Source: Zizania palustris
Lineage: Eukaryota > Streptophyta > Magnoliopsida > Poales > Poaceae
Direction of reading: 5' to 3'
Length of the DNA: 64,000 bases
Assembly: GCA_019279435.1 (NCBI GenBank)
Contig: JAAALK010000079.1
Coordinates: 62,940,330-63,004,329 of the forward strand
Shown here: in pieces, positions 60,359 to 64,000 of the stretch
How positions within the stretch are numbered: position 1 is the stretch's first letter
Layout: the number at the start of each line of letters is the position of its first letter
Notes under the pieces: model-generated
What the model saw: the letters and a program-made list of their open reading frames with translations, nothing else
Told to the model about the DNA's origin: nothing
The model's database searches: none
Made by a program: the position numbers and the translations under genes

Positions 60359-60852
60359 GGCGAGCTCGATAAGATACAAGTTGCATCGAACATAATTGCA
60401 AGTGGAGCGCAAGAGGGCCAACCGGCTAAACAGAGGAGAGGGATTTGCTTTGTTTTTCCTTCAATTCTCAATAAAGGGCCACTACACTCGAGCAAGACGA
60501 TAGAGTTCTTATTTACAAAGATGCTATGCAATCTAACAGGAGCATCTATCGATCACAAAAAGAAATGTAGAAACTACCGATGGCACATGAGCATCTATTG
60601 ATCACAAAAAAGTAAAGTGAAAACCACCTGTGACATACTTACATAGATAATTGGAACCAGCAAAATGCTCATCACCTACCTTTCCATGCTTTTTGGTTAG
60701 ACATGATGTAACTTTATATTTCCTCCATATTTGGTAAACCTTTCTGAACTTGTGCAAACCTCAATCAGCTTAAAGTTGTGACTGAGCCTACGTGCACGAC
60801 GTCGCACAACCAACATGTACAAATTTGTAGGGTTCATATGAGTTAGCGCAGT

Positions 60853-63185
60853 TTAAACATCATATACAGGCATGCGTTCTTCAATGGGCACACGGCAGAT
60901 TGGACATTTCTTGCACTTGTCAGCACAAGACCTATCACACAATCAACAACGAAAATTTCAGTTTCAAACCAATAAGCTTCATATGATGACAGGTTCAACG
61001 TTAATGCCTGATGAGAAGAGCATCCAAAGTGGCTAAACAAGTGAACCAACATACTTGCATAAAGTTCTGTGCCGGCATGGAAGTATGACCATACATATCT
61101 CTCCCTCGTAGCAAATCCTACAAAGAACCTTCTCCTGAAACGAGAAAAAGAGTTTAGTCAACAGAGGAAAAGAGATGGTGAGTTAACCAACAGACAATTA
61201 TCAGTGCTCTCCCACTATGGTAGGTTACTGTTGCTATCCACAGGCATGTTCAGTTACTTCCATAAAGTTGTAATGACATTCGAGATAGATTGTTAAATAA
61301 AACTCAGAATAAAACATATAATAATTATAGTAGTAGTAATAACATAAAAGGCTAAATGCAATGTCGGTTATTATAGTTGTACAGATGTTCCACTGGATTC
61401 ATAACCTTTTGAATTCAATATTTCTTGGTTCCTAAACTTGTAGCTTATTCAAAATTTCAAGACTATATCACTTAGTTCCTTAAATTTGGACCACTCAGAC
61501 TTATTTGATCACTTGTTAAAGCCGAGGACACAAATGTCATGTCCTCAAGTCAATGAATCTAACACCCATGCATGTTTAAGGATGTATTTCCACCAGTTTA
61601 CTGTTTTGAAAAAGGAAGATTTGCTCTCATGTCATACATTAGTTAGTGACATTTGCTCTTTTGCTCCATACGAGTGTATGATAAATGATCCTTAAACCCG
61701 GTTGTCATACACACAGGGTATGAAGAAAGAGCGAACACCATTCAACTATGGGACAGAAGAGCAAAAAAATGCTATGAAAAATGATGAGCTTTCACAAGTT
61801 GCGAGGAAAGGGTACATTTTGAAGCCTTTCAAATTCCTGCTTGGTGCACTTAGTAATTTCCGATTGCTCTCCCAAAGCTGCTTGAAGCCTCCAAACCTGA
61901 AAGAGAATAAGTAACATAGTTATTTTATGATTATGATAAAATAGAGTGCATAGAATATTAATGATGCAAATAATAATAGAATGAAATGAGAGAAGAAGGT
62001 AACCTCTTCTGCCAGATCCTTCTTTGGCATTTTTCTGACTACCTCAGGTGGATAGCCACAAAAAGTGTTGTACCTTCAACCAAAAGGCAAACAGGCAGGA
62101 ATTCAGCATAGAAAGCAGATGTGCAGGTGCACAAAGAACATGAAACATAAAAGAAACAATCTGAGAAACTTAATCGAATCTAAATGAACAATATGAGAAG
62201 GTTGAAATCAACTATGATGTACCCAGTGGATTCAGTATAAAACAACCGGGCTTGCTCTTCTTTGCTGCCTTCATCAATAGACCACCAACCGAGAAGCCTG
62301 TGGTACAGAAAATCATTACACACAAGAATAAGGATTAAATATTACTGTACGGTCTGATGGTCATGCAAAATATAGAAAACTAGCACATGGTAGTTATCAA
62401 ATAGTACCTTGAACCACGATGAAGAAAAGCAAAGCAATCGCGAACTTTTGATGAAACTGAAAGGTAATCTGGACTAATTGGTCCATTACACAATAGCAGA
62501 ACAACCTTCTCCACCAATCTTGCCAGAGAGAAAAGGACACCAGCGCCTTGTAAAATAAACAGCGGGGAGAACAGTGCAAATATAGGAATATACTGCGCGC
62601 TAGGTGGTGTACCCTGCAAAATAAGAGAAATTAAACTGCTAATATCAAGAAAGGCAATGGCTACTAGTAATGAGATTTTGAAGCCTATGATGATCCAGCT
62701 CATGACAAACAATTTCAGTGGCCCTATTTCAGTGGAATCGTTTGATACAAAATTCTTGTTTTCCAAATGTTTTTAATAGTGTGTTTTGTAAATTTGTACA
62801 CAAAAAATGCTATCATTCCTGGAATATGTCCACCTATCTAATATTCTAATGTCTAGGTCTACTGGTGCTGCGGTGCATGTGTCCAGTTTATCAGCCACAT
62901 GTAACCTAATAGAGATATATGATTTGAATGGCATGTACCTCCAACCGCATACAAAGCAAGACTTGGAAAACCACCAGAGGTATTTTCATCACATGACCTC
63001 CTATGTCAGGAAGACCACAGAGCCTTTCTTGTTCATGATCTTCTAGTGATGGGAGAAGAAGACCACTCTCCCAATCACGGTATCTAATTGCTGATGATGA
63101 TGAGCTAGCCTCCCCACGATTAGATCTATGAATCATGGGATTGAACCATCTTGTACAAACAAGAAATGCGAAACACTCCGCAATT
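60853..63185 (-). CDS. TMEM185 (Fragile-X-F-associated) membrane protein with C-terminal RING finger, 3' part
   Basis: Seven minus-strand exons: 63185-62939, 62613-62408, 62297-62223, 62073-62004, 61896-61816, 61134-61055 and 60931-60853 (stop TAA). Every boundary is AG/GT and the phases join without a break, giving about 278 residues. The first exon starts mid-codon (IAECFAFLVCTRWFNPMIHR), so the 5' exons with more membrane spans lie beyond the window. Hydrophobic stretches (HVMKIPLVVFQVLLCM, IPIFALFSPLFILQGAG) belong to the TMEM185-like domain. GWWSIDEGSKEEQARL and CGYPPEVVRKMPKKDLAEEV follow. A short helical linker leads to a C3HC4 RING (CRIC, LPCRHRTLC, CKKCPIC) ending EERMPVYDV. Plants have several such proteins, predicted to be membrane-anchored E3 ubiquitin ligases; substrates are unknown. 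Confidence 0.9.
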
Positions 63186-64000
63186 CTGTACAGAAAGGGT
63201 GCTGGATTAGACTCATACAAAAAGAAGAAAGCTATTAGGACTAGTCTCACACTCTCACCCGTAATTTATAAACAAATCCCACCACCCTAAAGCACCAACA
63301 TCACCTGTATGCAAATAAGGCAATATCATAAAACATTAATCCTGCACAACCTAAGATGTAACTAGGATGTTCTTATTGCATTGAACTAAAAAAATTATAT
63401 GATTTAAAAAGGCAGCACTTAAAAGTTCACAGGATGCAGATAAAGTAGGCCCTAATAACTACAGCAACCCAGAACTGTAATGGATCACCAAATCAGACAT
63501 CATGGAAGAAAATCAATCACAAAAAAATGCTGCTGCATGCTTTCCAGGAAGAACTACAGGTCTTATACATGCTTAATGCTGGTCAAATGTGGAGCTGACT
63601 TAGATTTTTCTTTCTAGAACACACAATAGAACCGTGTATCATGCGTGTGGGGTGTGAGCTGACTTAGATTTCAACTTGGGATTTTGGAGATTGCGCTGTT
63701 TAGAATGAGGCCATGGCAAAATGTTACTAAGTCAATGGAAAGCAGATGGTGGCTCCTCCCATCATGTGAACCCTACAAATATTTTTCTGCCGGTGCCAAT
63801 ATTATATTTCCCTTGAGTGGATCCTTTAGATATTTTTAAACAGTGCATAACTATGCTTTAAATTGGCATCAATTGAAACCTCCAGTACAAGTGAAACAAC
63901 CAGCCATTTTCCCATAGTAGAAAGAAAGATTTACTATTTTGGCACTCTAAAGATGTGCACTTTGTTATAATAACACTTCTTGAGGCTGACATGTAGGACC
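63186..64000 (-). other. Intron (or introns) of the TMEM185-RING gene
   Basis: The acceptor CTGTACAG at 63193-63186 marks intron sequence that continues to the right edge. No upstream exon of the family could be recognised on the minus strand here. Confidence 0.6.

Noticed and set aside
63194..63266. Upstream in-frame extension of the first visible RING-gene exon
   Set aside because: The frame stays open briefly, but a clean CAG acceptor at 63188-63186 directly precedes the conserved IAECFAFLV block, and the upstream residues do not fit the family.

Overview
The window is nuclear DNA of a grass, most likely a panicoid (sorghum, Setaria, Panicum or Miscanthus-like). The reasons are GC-rich single-exon grass-type genes, a TEOSINTE BRANCHED1-type TCP gene, CACTA elements built from TTTGCCGAGTGC subterminal repeats, and dense TTA/TAA-flanked MITEs. 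The species cannot be fixed from sequence alone. No rRNA, intact tRNA, CRISPR or organellar segment was seen.

Only four host genes are supported in 64 kb. (1) A minus-strand gene enters from the left edge (1-225) and encodes the start of a MORN-repeat phosphatidylinositol-4-phosphate 5-kinase. (2) A plus-strand FANTASTIC FOUR-like gene lies at 17137-18480, with a probable 5'UTR intron. (3) A plus-strand CYC/TB1-clade TCP transcription factor lies at 46073-47212. (4) A minus-strand gene at 60853-63185 continues past the right edge; it encodes a TMEM185 (Fragile-X-F-associated) membrane protein with a C-terminal RING finger, in seven exons whose splice sites and phases all agree. Two of the four belong to families that act on shoot meristems (FAF) and axillary branching or floral asymmetry (TB1). 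They lie in the same orientation, about 27.6 kb apart.

Mobile DNA fills much of the rest. From left to right: a solo LTR nested in a Tourist-like MITE (2.8-3.6 kb); a 5'-truncated L1-type LINE with a 19-bp target duplication (5.1-8.0 kb); a 412-bp non-autonomous CACTA (8.9-9.3 kb); TAA-flanked MITEs at 12.4, 15.4 and 19.1 kb; a complete and very young Ty1/copia element (23578-29975) between FAF and TB1-like; a 2.7-kb CACTA with a nested hAT MITE (35.8-38.6 kb); further hAT elements at 39.2 and 43.3 kb; a decayed CACTA with a nested 9-bp-TSD Mutator-like MITE (40.6-41.6 kb); three copies of a palindrome-containing Tourist-like MITE (44.0, 54.1, 59.6 kb); and a tandem pair of the Mutator-like MITE (57.2-57.6 kb).

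The most unusual object is the copia element. Its long open reading frame runs through the 5' LTR/internal junction exactly at a codon boundary. The first ATG after the LTR TATA box lies in the LTR, and the LTR portion encodes two hydrophobic, membrane-like segments fused to Gag-Pol. No canonical tRNA-Met primer-binding site follows the LTR.
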